From an uncultured Acetatifactor sp. (GTDB taxonomy: Bacteria; Bacillota; Clostridia; Lachnospirales; Lachnospiraceae): a stretch of 64,000 nt of DNA. The stretch is taken from contig CAJUFB010000015.1 of NCBI GenBank assembly GCA_910585805.1, positions 4,538 to 68,537 on the forward strand, written 5' to 3'. The notes below the pieces were generated by a model that made no database searches, was not told the origin of the DNA, and worked only from the letters and a program-made list of their open reading frames with translations. Each line of letters starts with the position of its first letter. Positions within the stretch are counted from its first letter, which is position 1. This document shows positions 1 through 7,137 of this stretch, one piece after another. Position numbers and translations under genes: made by a program.

Positions 1-479
1 ATTTCCCTTCCTGGCTGTACCAGGTGAAAATGGGAGCAACCACTGTCTGGGAGCACTGGGACGGGCTGAAGCCGGACGGAACCATGTGGAGCCCGGACAT
101 GAATTCCTTCAACCATTATGCCTATGGCGCTGTGGGCGACTGGCTGTACCGGGTGGTCCTGGGGATGGAACCGGACCAGCGGGACCCCGGCTATCATCAT
201 TCCGTTATCAGCCCTCAGACGGGAGACGCCTTTGATTTCGCGGAAGGCGCGTACGAGAGCGTATATGGCACCTTAAGGGTTCACTGGGAAAAGGGGAAGG
301 AGGATCAAAATGTCCGCAGGCTTCTGATCACCATCCCCCACAATACCACCGCCGAGATACGTTTGGAAAAAGGGGCATGCCGGGTCAGGGCAAAGGGGCT
401 GGAATTCGTTTCGGAGGAAGGAATCCTCACCGCCCGCTGCGGTTCCGGACAGTGGGAGGTCAGCTATTTGCATGAATGA
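1..479 (+). CDS. Alpha-L-rhamnosidase, C-terminal part (GH78-like), partial
   Basis: This is the 3' end of a gene cut by the window edge; the reading frame is open from base 3 and ends at a TGA at 477-479, leaving about 158 residues. The visible segment begins inside the (alpha/alpha)6-barrel end, with the pattern PSWLYQVKMGATTVWEHWDG that is typical of GH78 rhamnosidases. SFNHYAYGAVGDWLYRVVLG follows, and then a C-terminal beta-sandwich. GH78 enzymes release terminal L-rhamnose from plant glycosides and polysaccharides. Known from the family: the signature strings. Inferred: substrate and location, since the N-terminus is not visible. The next gene downstream is also a putative carbohydrate-active protein, which suggests a glycan-use locus. 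Confidence 0.85.
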   Translation, partial: FPSWLYQVKMGATTVWEHWDGLKPDGTMWSPDMNSFNHYAYGAVGDWLYRVVLGMEPDQRDPGYHHSVISPQTGDAFDFAEGAYESVYGTLRVHWEKGKEDQNVRRLLITIPHNTTAEIRLEKGACRVRAKGLEFVSEEGILTARCGSGQWEVSYLHE

Positions 480-763
480 CCTGTACTCCGGGCCACCGGG
501 ATTTTCCAGGCTGTTCCGGGTAAGAACAGATACGCACGCTCAAAAACATCTGCCGGACAAACGCTTTAACAAAGTCCGCAGCTACAGTGACTTTATGAGC
601 GCTTCTGCAATATTATTATGGGAATGGTGGGAAAATAGCTGTAAACTTATGGCAGTTATTTGCAGACATTTCCCTGATAACAGGATCCGTTTTTTGCTTC
701 TATCGTGGGGAACAGGAAACGGCAAATATGTGCGCTCACCAGTATAAAGGAGCAGATATCGCC
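480..763. other. Intergenic gap with no recognised feature
   Basis: Between the rhamnosidase stop and the next gene there are 284 bases. A 91-codon open frame starting at 472 lacks a ribosome-binding site and has no recognisable protein pattern, so it is not called. No clear -35/-10 pair, terminator or repeat was seen, apart from AAAGGAG at 746-752, which serves the next gene. Confidence 0.5.
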
Positions 764-2959
764 ATGATCATACATAAAAACGGATTTACAATGGAAATAA
801 AACTATATTACAGCAGGAATGAAATCTGGATCCCTGTGCCGGAGGAATGCTGTACGGAGACAGGCTGTGATTTTCGGACAAAGGATGCCCGGTATCAGGC
901 AGTCTTTGAAGAGAAGGGGGAAGAGGAGACGGCGTTTCGGATGGGATTTGAGGCTGCCTGCGACACCCGGATGAAGCTGGAGGTTTCCCTGCCCGGAGAA
1001 GAAGATTACTACCATGTAATTCCCTGCAATATCTACGGTGACAACCATGCGGAGGAGGTGCGTAATGCGCATAGGATGCGCATAGGAGAATTTCCTTTAT
1101 TGACCAGGGAACATCCGGAAGCGGCATTCTGCTCCCCCTGTTGGGAATTCCGTGCCGACAGGGCAGCCATGCCTGTATCTGCCCTCTGCTGTAAAAAGGG
1201 GACGGCGGCGGTATCCGTGGAACCTTATTCGGAGGAAGAGGGGAGAGAAGATGGGACGTACCTGAAAAACGGCCTCTTTGCGGCGCTGCCGGACAGCTTC
1301 GGCGTGACGCTGGGCTATACAAATGATCCGGTGACCTTCCTGAACCGCTCCGTGCCTGCCGCCGCCACGGGAAGCCGGGGGAGGAAGGCTTCCGTTACGG
1401 GACGGATATATACACTGGCGGGCAAAGGAAGGCCTGCCATTCATGACATTGTGCGCAGAGAATATGAGAAAAGGCATGTGCGGCCTTCCTTCAGGAAAAC
1501 ATTCCGGCAGGCTGCGGAGGCAATGCTGGACGCTTTCTGCTGTCTGAATTACGACCCGGACACAGGAGAGTATACCAACAGAAAATGCAGGCCTTTCAAA
1601 GAACAGGAATTAAAGCCCTGGAGAAATGTGGTGGAAATCGGCTGGACCGGCGGTGCGATACTGGCGTATCCCCTTGTGATGAGCAGGTATCTGTTGGGCG
1701 TGCCGGAGGACAGCAAGCCGATGCAGGTTCTGCCAGAGGAAGATAAGCCGACGCAGGCACTGTCAGAGGATGGTAAGTCGACGCGGGAGTTGTCAGAGGA
1801 TGGTAAGTCGATGCAGGAGCTGTCAGAGGAAGATGAGCCGATGCAGGAGCTGTCAGGGGATGGTAAGTTGACGCAGGCACTGCCAGAGGAAAATAAGCCG
1901 GCACTGGTTTTGTCGGTGGAGGAGAAGTTGGCCCGGGTTCTGTCAGGAGAGGAGATGATCGACAGAATCGTTGGGGGATACCGGGAGGAATCAGGATTTT
2001 TCCTGGATCTGTATGCCCCGGTGGGAGAGGGCTTAAGCGGACGTCTGAACGGCTGGTGGACATATTATGGCCTGTGCAGAGACTGTCACTGTGCTTACAT
2101 CCAGGGCAGTGCGGTGTACTATATTCTGAAGACCATTCTTTTCCTGAAGAAAAAGGGCGTGCCGTACCGTGAGACATGGCTGGAAGGATGCAGGAAAGTG
2201 CTGGATACCGTGGTTTCGCTCCAGAGGGAAGACGGAGCTTTCGGCTATACCTATTCTGCCCTTGAGAAAAAGGTGTTGGACTGGGAGGGCTTTGCAGGCT
2301 GCTGGTTCGTGCCGGGGCTTCTCTATCTGGCCCGGCTTACGGGAGAGTGTTCCTATGTGGAGGCGGCGAGAAAAGCACATGAATATTATCGAAATTTCGT
2401 ATATAATCTGGATTGCTGGGGAGCGCCCATGGATACCTGGAAGGCGGTGGATCAGGAAGGAAATCTAAGCTTCCTCCACGGCAGCAGGCTGCTCTATGAG
2501 GAGACCGGGGAAGCGCGGTTTCTGGAGGATATGAAATGCAGCGCGGGCTATGAATTCCTGTGGCGCTACGGCTACCCCACCCGCCCGGAGCATCCCCCGG
2601 TGAAAGACGGCTGGAATGCCTGCGGCGGCTCCGTGACTTCCGTGTCAAATCCCCATATCCATCCCATGGGCGTGCTGGCGGACGAGGATCTGCTGTATCT
2701 GGCTGAGGTTACCGGGGATGCCTATTATCGGGAACGGGCGTTGGATTCCGCTGCCTGGATGATGCAGACATTGGAATTATATCCGGATAAGACAGGCTAC
2801 GGGCGCTACGGCATTCTCTCCGAGAGATGGTGCCCTTCCGACGGGCTGGTGACGGAGCGGTATGACAACGGTGAGCCTTACGGTTCCTGGTTCAGCTACA
2901 ATCTGTGGGCGGCGGCCAATGTGTTTGAGGCGGTTCTGCATAACCTGGGCATTGGATAA
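764..2959 (+). CDS. Putative alpha-helical-barrel carbohydrate-active protein with decapeptide repeat insert
   Basis: A 731-residue protein that I do not recognise at family level. The ATG at 764 is chosen over the ATG at 728 because AAAGGAG lies 11 bases upstream. The N-terminal 240 residues look beta-rich. From about residue 250 on, many amphipathic helices alternate with aromatic-rich loops (EIGWTGGAILAYPL, LNGWWTYYGLCRDCHCAYIQ, WEGFAGCWFVPGLLYLARLT, GSWFSYNLWAAANVFEA), as in (alpha/alpha)6-barrel glycosidases or polysaccharide lyases. Residues 314-403 are about nine tandem copies of a 10-residue acidic unit placed between two helical segments. There is no signal peptide, so it is probably cytoplasmic. 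Its position after a GH78 gene suggests work on rhamnose-containing or uronate glycans, but that is inference; catalytic residues cannot be assigned. Confidence 0.65.
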   Translation: MIIHKNGFTMEIKLYYSRNEIWIPVPEECCTETGCDFRTKDARYQAVFEEKGEEETAFRMGFEAACDTRMKLEVSLPGEEDYYHVIPCNIYGDNHAEEVRNAHRMRIGEFPLLTREHPEAAFCSPCWEFRADRAAMPVSALCCKKGTAAVSVEPYSEEEGREDGTYLKNGLFAALPDSFGVTLGYTNDPVTFLNRSVPAAATGSRGRKASVTGRIYTLAGKGRPAIHDIVRREYEKRHVRPSFRKTFRQAAEAMLDAFCCLNYDPDTGEYTNRKCRPFKEQELKPWRNVVEIGWTGGAILAYPLVMSRYLLGVPEDSKPMQVLPEEDKPTQALSEDGKSTRELSEDGKSMQELSEEDEPMQELSGDGKLTQALPEENKPALVLSVEEKLARVLSGEEMIDRIVGGYREESGFFLDLYAPVGEGLSGRLNGWWTYYGLCRDCHCAYIQGSAVYYILKTILFLKKKGVPYRETWLEGCRKVLDTVVSLQREDGAFGYTYSALEKKVLDWEGFAGCWFVPGLLYLARLTGECSYVEAARKAHEYYRNFVYNLDCWGAPMDTWKAVDQEGNLSFLHGSRLLYEETGEARFLEDMKCSAGYEFLWRYGYPTRPEHPPVKDGWNACGGSVTSVSNPHIHPMGVLADEDLLYLAEVTGDAYYRERALDSAAWMMQTLELYPDKTGYGRYGILSERWCPSDGLVTERYDNGEPYGSWFSYNLWAAANVFEAVLHNLGIG
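1703..1972 (+). repeat. In-frame 30-bp tandem repeat, about 9 units
   Basis: Nine consecutive 30-bp units encode a 10-residue motif with consensus (S/P)E(D/E)(D/G)K(S/P)(M/T)QEL. Units 3 and 4 are the most similar and the last two are strongly diverged. The period is an exact multiple of three, so copy-number change would keep the frame. The flanking sequence on both sides reads as barrel helices. Confidence 0.92.
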
Positions 2960-2986
2960 CCAAAATAGAAGGAAGGAGTTGCGCGG

Positions 2987-3760
2987 ATGCTGACACAGTT
3001 TTCAAGAACGGAATTACTGCTGGGAAAAAAGGCAATGGAAAAGCTGGCTGCCGCAAGAGTGGCGGTTTTCGGGATCGGCGGTGTGGGCGGATATGTCTGT
3101 GAGGCGCTTGTGCGGAGCGGTGTGGGCGCGTTTGACCTGACAGACAACGATAAGGTCTGCCTGACCAACTTGAACCGCCAGATCATAGCCACGTGGAAAA
3201 CCATAGGAAGATATAAGACAGAAGTGATGAGGGAGAGGATAATTGACATCAATCCTGATGCGGAGGTACGGATCCATAACTGTTTCTTTCTGCCGGAAAA
3301 TGCGGATGCGTTTCCCTTTGAGGAATATGATTATATTGTGGATGCTGTAGACACAGTCAGCGCGAAGATCGAACTGGTTATGAAAGCGCAGGAAAAAGGC
3401 GTGCCGATCATCAGCAGTATGGGGGCGGGGAATAAACTGGACGGCAGCCTGTTCCGGGTCTGTGACATCTATCAGACAAAGATGTGTCCTCTGGCGAAGG
3501 TCATGCGGAGGGAACTGAAGAAGCGCGGCATAAGGAAACTGAAAGTGGTTTATTCGGAAGAAGCCCCGATAAAACCATTTGAAGACGCGGAAGTAGTCAA
3601 TGGGGAAAACAATATCTTTCCGCCCGGAACAGAACAGGAACATACACAGAGAAGGGCCATTCCGGGAAGCGTGGCATTTGTTCCGTCCGTGGCAGGATTG
3701 ATTATTGCGGGTGAGACAGTGAAAGACCTGTGCAGGACGGAAATGGAGACAGACATATAG
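2987..3760 (+). CDS. tcdA: tRNA threonylcarbamoyladenosine dehydratase (TcdA/CsdL, ThiF/E1-like)
   Basis: A 257-residue member of the E1/ThiF/MoeB superfamily; the TcdA branch uses ATP to cyclise the t6A37 modification of ANN-decoding tRNAs in the cytoplasm. The nucleotide-binding loop GIGGVGG is at residues 29-35, followed by DLTDNDKVCLTNLNRQ (50-65), the ATP/Mg site of the family. Later DAVDTVSAKIEL and SSMGAGNKLD also fit TcdA. GGAAGGAG lies 9 bases before the ATG. It begins 27 bases after the preceding gene, so co-transcription is possible but the functions are unrelated. A candidate terminator follows at 3791. A ThiF or MoeB assignment is less likely because no thiamine or molybdopterin genes adjoin. 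Confidence 0.88.
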   Translation: MLTQFSRTELLLGKKAMEKLAAARVAVFGIGGVGGYVCEALVRSGVGAFDLTDNDKVCLTNLNRQIIATWKTIGRYKTEVMRERIIDINPDAEVRIHNCFFLPENADAFPFEEYDYIVDAVDTVSAKIELVMKAQEKGVPIISSMGAGNKLDGSLFRVCDIYQTKMCPLAKVMRRELKKRGIRKLKVVYSEEAPIKPFEDAEVVNGENNIFPPGTEQEHTQRRAIPGSVAFVPSVAGLIIAGETVKDLCRTEMETDI

Positions 3761-3790
3761 GCTGATGCGCTGCTGCGCTATCAGGAAAGC

Positions 3791-3824
3791 ATGCCGCAGG
3801 CAGGGAATCTGTCCGCGGCATTTT
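3791..3824 (+). terminator. Candidate intrinsic terminator after tcdA
   Basis: ATGCCGC (3791-3797) pairs with GCGGCAT (3815-3821) and is followed by a short T run. The T run is only four bases, so termination may be weak. Confidence 0.45.
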
Positions 3825-3864
3825 ACCACTTATAAACCGGAGATTACCTCTTGCGCAAAAGCGG

Positions 3865-3892
3865 TTTACAGATTTCGGATTTTCTGTATACT
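3865..3892 (+). promoter_or_regulatory. Sigma-A promoter for the LytTR gene
   Basis: TTTACA (3865-3870), a 16-base spacer, and TATACT (3887-3892). The predicted start is about 85 bases before the LytTR ATG. An inverted repeat TAAACCG/CGGTTTA (3833-3839 and 3862-3868) overlaps the -35 and could be an operator. Confidence 0.6.
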
Positions 3893-3986
3893 GGAACCAT
3901 AAGCTTATAAAAGGACCAGGGTCGGACAGAGCAGGAACTGGTTATAGCCAATTCCTTAAGAACATCGCAGCAGAAAAGGAAATGAT

Positions 3987-4448
3987 ATGAAGGTAAAGAT
4001 TGAGATCGAGGAAGGACTGGCAGAAGAGGAAGTCATCCTCCGGTGCAGCCGCTTAAGCGACAATATCGTCAGCCTGCAAAACTACATATCGAAACAGGGA
4101 AACGCCAGACGATGCCTTTCCCTGCGGAATGCCGGGACGGAATTCTATATCCCCATGGAGGATATCTATTTCTTTGAGACAGAGGGACGCCAGATGCGCG
4201 CCCACACGGCGGACCGGATTTTTTCCTGTGACTACAGGCTCTACGAACTGGAGGAGCTTTTGCCGGGAAGCTTTATGCGGATCTCCAAATCATCCATTGC
4301 AAATCTGGATCTGGTCTACTCCGTCACAAGAAACCTGACGGCATCCAGCGTGATGGAGTTTGCGGGAAGCAGCAAAAAAGCTATGGTGTCCCGGGCTTAT
4401 TTCAAGGCAGTGACAGAACGCCTGAAGGACAGAAAGCTCGGGGTGTAG
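3987..4448 (+). CDS. LytTR-family DNA-binding regulator
   Basis: A 153-residue single-domain LytTR protein without a receiver domain. The LytTR fold covers roughly residues 42-148: the hydrophobic strand FYIPMEDIYFFET, then FMRISKSSIANLDLV (96-110), the family's F-x-R-I-x-(K/R)-S-x-(I)-x-N-L signature, which contacts DNA. AAAGGAAATGAT precedes the ATG at 3987. It is followed after 35 bases by a LiaF-like membrane protein, a pairing in which the membrane protein often controls a free-standing LytTR protein in Firmicutes. The likely role is cell-envelope or autoregulatory transcription control; the target is inferred to include its own promoter at 3865. Confidence 0.85.
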   Translation: MKVKIEIEEGLAEEEVILRCSRLSDNIVSLQNYISKQGNARRCLSLRNAGTEFYIPMEDIYFFETEGRQMRAHTADRIFSCDYRLYELEELLPGSFMRISKSSIANLDLVYSVTRNLTASSVMEFAGSSKKAMVSRAYFKAVTERLKDRKLGV

Positions 4449-4483
4449 AAGGTGCAGATGCGGAACTGAAACAGGAGGTAATT

Positions 4484-5194
4484 ATGAGTAGCAGAAAAAG
4501 TTTTTTTGGGGGAATGGTTCTTTTGCTGGCGGCGGCAGCCCTGCTGCTGGGCAGGCTTGGATATCTGGAGGGAGTAGGATTCTGGACAATCCTGTTCAGC
4601 GCGTTCCTGATATCATTTCTGGTGAAGGGCATTGTGAGGCTGAGGATCGGCACGATCCTGTTTTCACTGGCTTTTCTGGTCATTGTCAACGATAAATGGC
4701 TGCATCTGGAGGCTATTACGCCCTGGCCCGTTCTGGGAGCTGCATTACTGGGTACCATCGGGCTGAAAATGCTGTTTCCGAAGCTTGGCAGGTACCGGGG
4801 CAGCCATCTTGTGAGAATAGGTGAGTGGAACGGAAACAGCATGATACAGGATTATACCGGGGACGGGGAATGTGTTTCTTATGACAATGTTTTTGGCCAG
4901 TCGGTAAAGTATGTGTCAGGGGTTATCCGCCAGGTGGATGTGGATAATGTGTTCGGGTCCGTGCAGATCTATTTTACGGAAGCATTTCTATACGGAGGCA
5001 CCGCCTCTGTAAATGTGGACAATGTATTCGGAAGTGTGGTAATCTATGTCCCGCAGGCATGGAGAGTGGAACTGAATACGGAAAATGTATTCGGCTTTTC
5101 GAAGCAGTCGGGAAAACGCAGTATGGATGGGGAAAATGTGATCCATGTAGGCGGCGACGTGATCTTCGGAAATCTGGAGGTGATATCCGTGTAA
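4484..5194 (+). CDS. LiaF-like membrane protein (cell-wall-active antibiotics response domain)
   Basis: A 236-residue protein with four predicted N-terminal membrane helices (about residues 8-28, 31-49, 53-71, 77-96). A C-terminal beta-repeat domain (about 115-236) carries recurring VDNVFGSVxIYF-type strands, the pattern of the LiaF C-terminal/DUF2154 cell-wall-active antibiotic response domain. LiaF proteins inhibit envelope-stress signalling. Here the partner would be the upstream LytTR regulator rather than a LiaRS two-component pair, which is inference from adjacency. AGGAGG sits 5 bases before the ATG. A palindromic interspersed element begins 58 bases after the stop. Confidence 0.78.
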   Translation: MSSRKSFFGGMVLLLAAAALLLGRLGYLEGVGFWTILFSAFLISFLVKGIVRLRIGTILFSLAFLVIVNDKWLHLEAITPWPVLGAALLGTIGLKMLFPKLGRYRGSHLVRIGEWNGNSMIQDYTGDGECVSYDNVFGQSVKYVSGVIRQVDVDNVFGSVQIYFTEAFLYGGTASVNVDNVFGSVVIYVPQAWRVELNTENVFGFSKQSGKRSMDGENVIHVGGDVIFGNLEVISV

Positions 5195-5252
5195 CATTTG
5201 AGCGCGGCTTTCGGGTGCGGGCCGGACACCGGCTTGGATGAGTGAGCAGGAA

Positions 5253-5352
5253 TTATACTGCAGACCGCCAGGATTTACAGTGATGCCTCCGGGAAAATAC
5301 CTGGCGGTCTGCAGTCGGGATGTACTGCAGATTCAACCGGTGCGCAGTATAA
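5253..5352 (+). repeat. Palindromic interspersed element, copy 1 (MITE-like)
   Basis: A 100-bp element bounded by a perfect 9-bp terminal inverted repeat: TTATACTGC (5253-5261) and GCAGTATAA (5344-5352). Inside, CTGCAGACCGCCAGG (5258-5272) and CCTGGCGGTCTGCAG (5300-5314) form a perfect 15-bp stem. A second small stem TACTGC/GCAGTA lies in the right half. The same sequence occurs at 14819-14922 (inverted) and 57357-57460. No open frame is carried. Flanking AAT triplets could be a target duplication at this copy, but the other copies do not show one. Confidence 0.9.
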
Positions 5353-5377
5353 ATGAGACAGAGGAACGTAGGGCAGG

Positions 5378-5419
5378 CCCTCCGCATATCTTATAGAAAG
5401 GTATGCGGAGGGTCTTTTT
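5378..5419 (+). terminator. Terminator-like hairpin containing the amidase ribosome-binding site
   Basis: CCCTCCGCATA (5378-5388) pairs perfectly with TATGCGGAGGG (5402-5412), extendable to 13 pairs with one G-U, and is followed directly by TCTTTTT (5413-5419). The ATG of the amidase begins at 5420, so GGAGGG in the 3' arm is the only visible Shine-Dalgarno sequence. The structure could stop transcription, hide the ribosome-binding site, or both. Confidence 0.85.
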
Positions 5420-5953
5420 ATGGCTTTGGTGGCAATCGATGCCGGACACGGCGGCGCGAATCCGGGAGCGGTATACAATGGCAGGCGGGAAAAGGAGGAT
5501 GCGCTTGCGTTGGCCCTTGCAGTGGGACAGATCCTGGAACAGAACGGTGTGGAGGTATATTATACCAGAACCACCGATATCTATGAGTCCCCTGCCCGGA
5601 AAGCCGAGGAGGGGAATGCTGTGGGAGCGGATTACTTTGTATCCCTTCACCGCAATTCCAGTACCTATTCAAATGAGTATACGGGAGTGGAGACACTGGT
5701 GTACGATTACTATGGAGAAGCGGCGCGGCTTGCCGGCAATATCAATGCCCGCCTGGAACAGGTCGGATTCGAGAACCTGGGGGTTAATGAGAGGAAGGAC
5801 CTGGTAGTGCTGAACCGCACCGACATGCCGGCAGTGCTGGTGGAGGTGGGATTTGTCAATTCGGATGCGGATAATCAGCTGCTGGATGAACGCTTTCACG
5901 ATGTGGCATGGGCAATCGCGGAAGGGATCCTGGCTGCGGTATGGAGCGCGTAA
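5420..5953 (+). CDS. N-acetylmuramoyl-L-alanine amidase (Amidase_3)
   Basis: A compact 177-residue zinc amidase that cleaves the bond between N-acetylmuramic acid and L-alanine in peptidoglycan. The Amidase_3 pattern is complete: DAGHGG with zinc ligand His10, a Glu in GRREKED (24 or 26), His77 in SLHRNSS and catalytic Glu142 in VLVEVGFVNS. The start at 5420 is forced, because DAGHGG begins at residue 7 and no other in-frame ATG, GTG or TTG exists upstream before a stop. There is no signal peptide or membrane anchor, unlike exported CwlD. It may be released by lysis, act in sporulation, or use an unusual route; this is unresolved. Its leader is a hairpin that sequesters GGAGGG. Confidence 0.85.
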   Translation: MALVAIDAGHGGANPGAVYNGRREKEDALALALAVGQILEQNGVEVYYTRTTDIYESPARKAEEGNAVGADYFVSLHRNSSTYSNEYTGVETLVYDYYGEAARLAGNINARLEQVGFENLGVNERKDLVVLNRTDMPAVLVEVGFVNSDADNQLLDERFHDVAWAIAEGILAAVWSA

Positions 5954-6007
5954 ACTCCATCCTTCAGCAAAGCCGCCGAAACGGTAAAACCACAGGGGAG
6001 AGGAAGA

Positions 6008-7072
6008 ATGGAGAGACTGGAAAAGCTTGTGAAGGACAGATCGGGAATCCTGCTGATACTGGTGGGGGCGGTCCTGATCTTCTGGGATATATACCGTCCT
6101 TTTGCGGGAGACGTAACGGATGGGCAGGTGACCCGGGCAGAGGAAACTGTATACAGTCCGGGGCGTGTGGCGGGACAGGCGCTGCAGGAGAACCAGATGA
6201 CAGGAGTAAAAAACCCATGGCCGGATGCAGAGCGGCAGGAGCAGCAGAACCGGAATGCGCAGGGAACCGGTGAACAGGCGCGGGAAGACACCCGGAAACC
6301 GGCCGGATGCCTGCAGCTTGCGGGGAGCTCATCCATGGAAAGATATGCCGGCGCTCTGGCCGAGGGATTTATGGAAAAGTATCCGGAGGTGGATGTGATC
6401 CTTCAGTTTACAGGCTCCAGCGCAGGGATTGCGTCAGTGACAGGCGGCAGCGCGGATATCGGAATGTCTTCCAGATATTTGACTGAGGAGGAGAAAGCGG
6501 CAGGCGCGGTGGAAAACATTGCGGGGGCTGACTGCATTGCCCTGTGCGCAAATCCTGCCAACGGAGTCACCGGGCTTACCGGAGAGCAGCTTTCACGGCT
6601 TTATACCGGAGAAATCGCGGATTGGTCCCAACTGGGAGGCGGGAAGCTGCCTGTCGTTCTCATCGGAAGGGAGGCTGGTTCCGGAACCAGGCGCGCCTTT
6701 GAGGAACTGCTGGGGCTTGCTGACCGGTGTACATATGCCAATGAACTGGACAGTACGGGAGCTGTCATGGCAAGGATTGAAGTCACACCCGGCGCCATCG
6801 GGTATGTGTCCCTGGAAGCGGCGGACAGGATGCGCAGAGAGGCAGAAACGGAAGGCGGAGCCGGGGCTGTCTGTACGGTTCTTTCGCTGGACGGGACAGT
6901 CCCCTCCATGGAAAATGTGGACAACGGCAGCTATCCGCTGTACAGGCCGTTTATCATGGTTACCAGAGGGGAAGCAGAAGACGGAAATGAACTGGTACGT
7001 GCATGGTTATCCTATGTGGAAAGTGAAGAAGGCAGAGGAATTGCGGAAAAAATGGGGATCGGCATGAATTGA
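6008..7072 (+). CDS. pstS: Phosphate ABC transporter substrate-binding protein PstS
   Basis: A 354-residue phosphate receptor. An N-terminal membrane helix (about residues 13-30) is followed by a polar linker and the type II periplasmic-binding fold. Phosphate-contact loops are visible: AGSSSM (105-110), FTGSSAG (134-140), ADIGMSSR (149-156) and GREAGSGTRRAFE (220-232). There is no lipobox cysteine next to the helix, so it is probably held by an uncleaved membrane anchor rather than a lipid. GAGAGGAAG precedes the ATG at 6008. It heads pstSCAB; phoU and phoBR are absent nearby, and no Pho box was recognised. Confidence 0.9.
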   Translation: MERLEKLVKDRSGILLILVGAVLIFWDIYRPFAGDVTDGQVTRAEETVYSPGRVAGQALQENQMTGVKNPWPDAERQEQQNRNAQGTGEQAREDTRKPAGCLQLAGSSSMERYAGALAEGFMEKYPEVDVILQFTGSSAGIASVTGGSADIGMSSRYLTEEEKAAGAVENIAGADCIALCANPANGVTGLTGEQLSRLYTGEIADWSQLGGGKLPVVLIGREAGSGTRRAFEELLGLADRCTYANELDSTGAVMARIEVTPGAIGYVSLEAADRMRREAETEGGAGAVCTVLSLDGTVPSMENVDNGSYPLYRPFIMVTRGEAEDGNELVRAWLSYVESEEGRGIAEKMGIGMN

Positions 7073-7137
7073 CCCTGTGGACGGAACCGGGGGGAAGATG
7101 GAATGCGGCCGGGGAGTGCGGGAAAGGAGTGTGGGCA

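Noticed and set aside
472..747. 91-codon open frame after the rhamnosidase
   Set aside because: No ribosome-binding site, no family pattern, and it overlaps the end of one gene and the leader of the next.
4458..4469. Identical minicistron ATGCGGAACTGA upstream of the LiaF-like gene and of fliI (33997-34008)
   Set aside because: Two copies of a 12-base string with only one plausible ribosome-binding site; probably coincidence.
5251..5354. Target-site duplication (AAT) around element copy 1
   Set aside because: Not reproduced at the other two copies and too short to be meaningful in AT-rich flanks.
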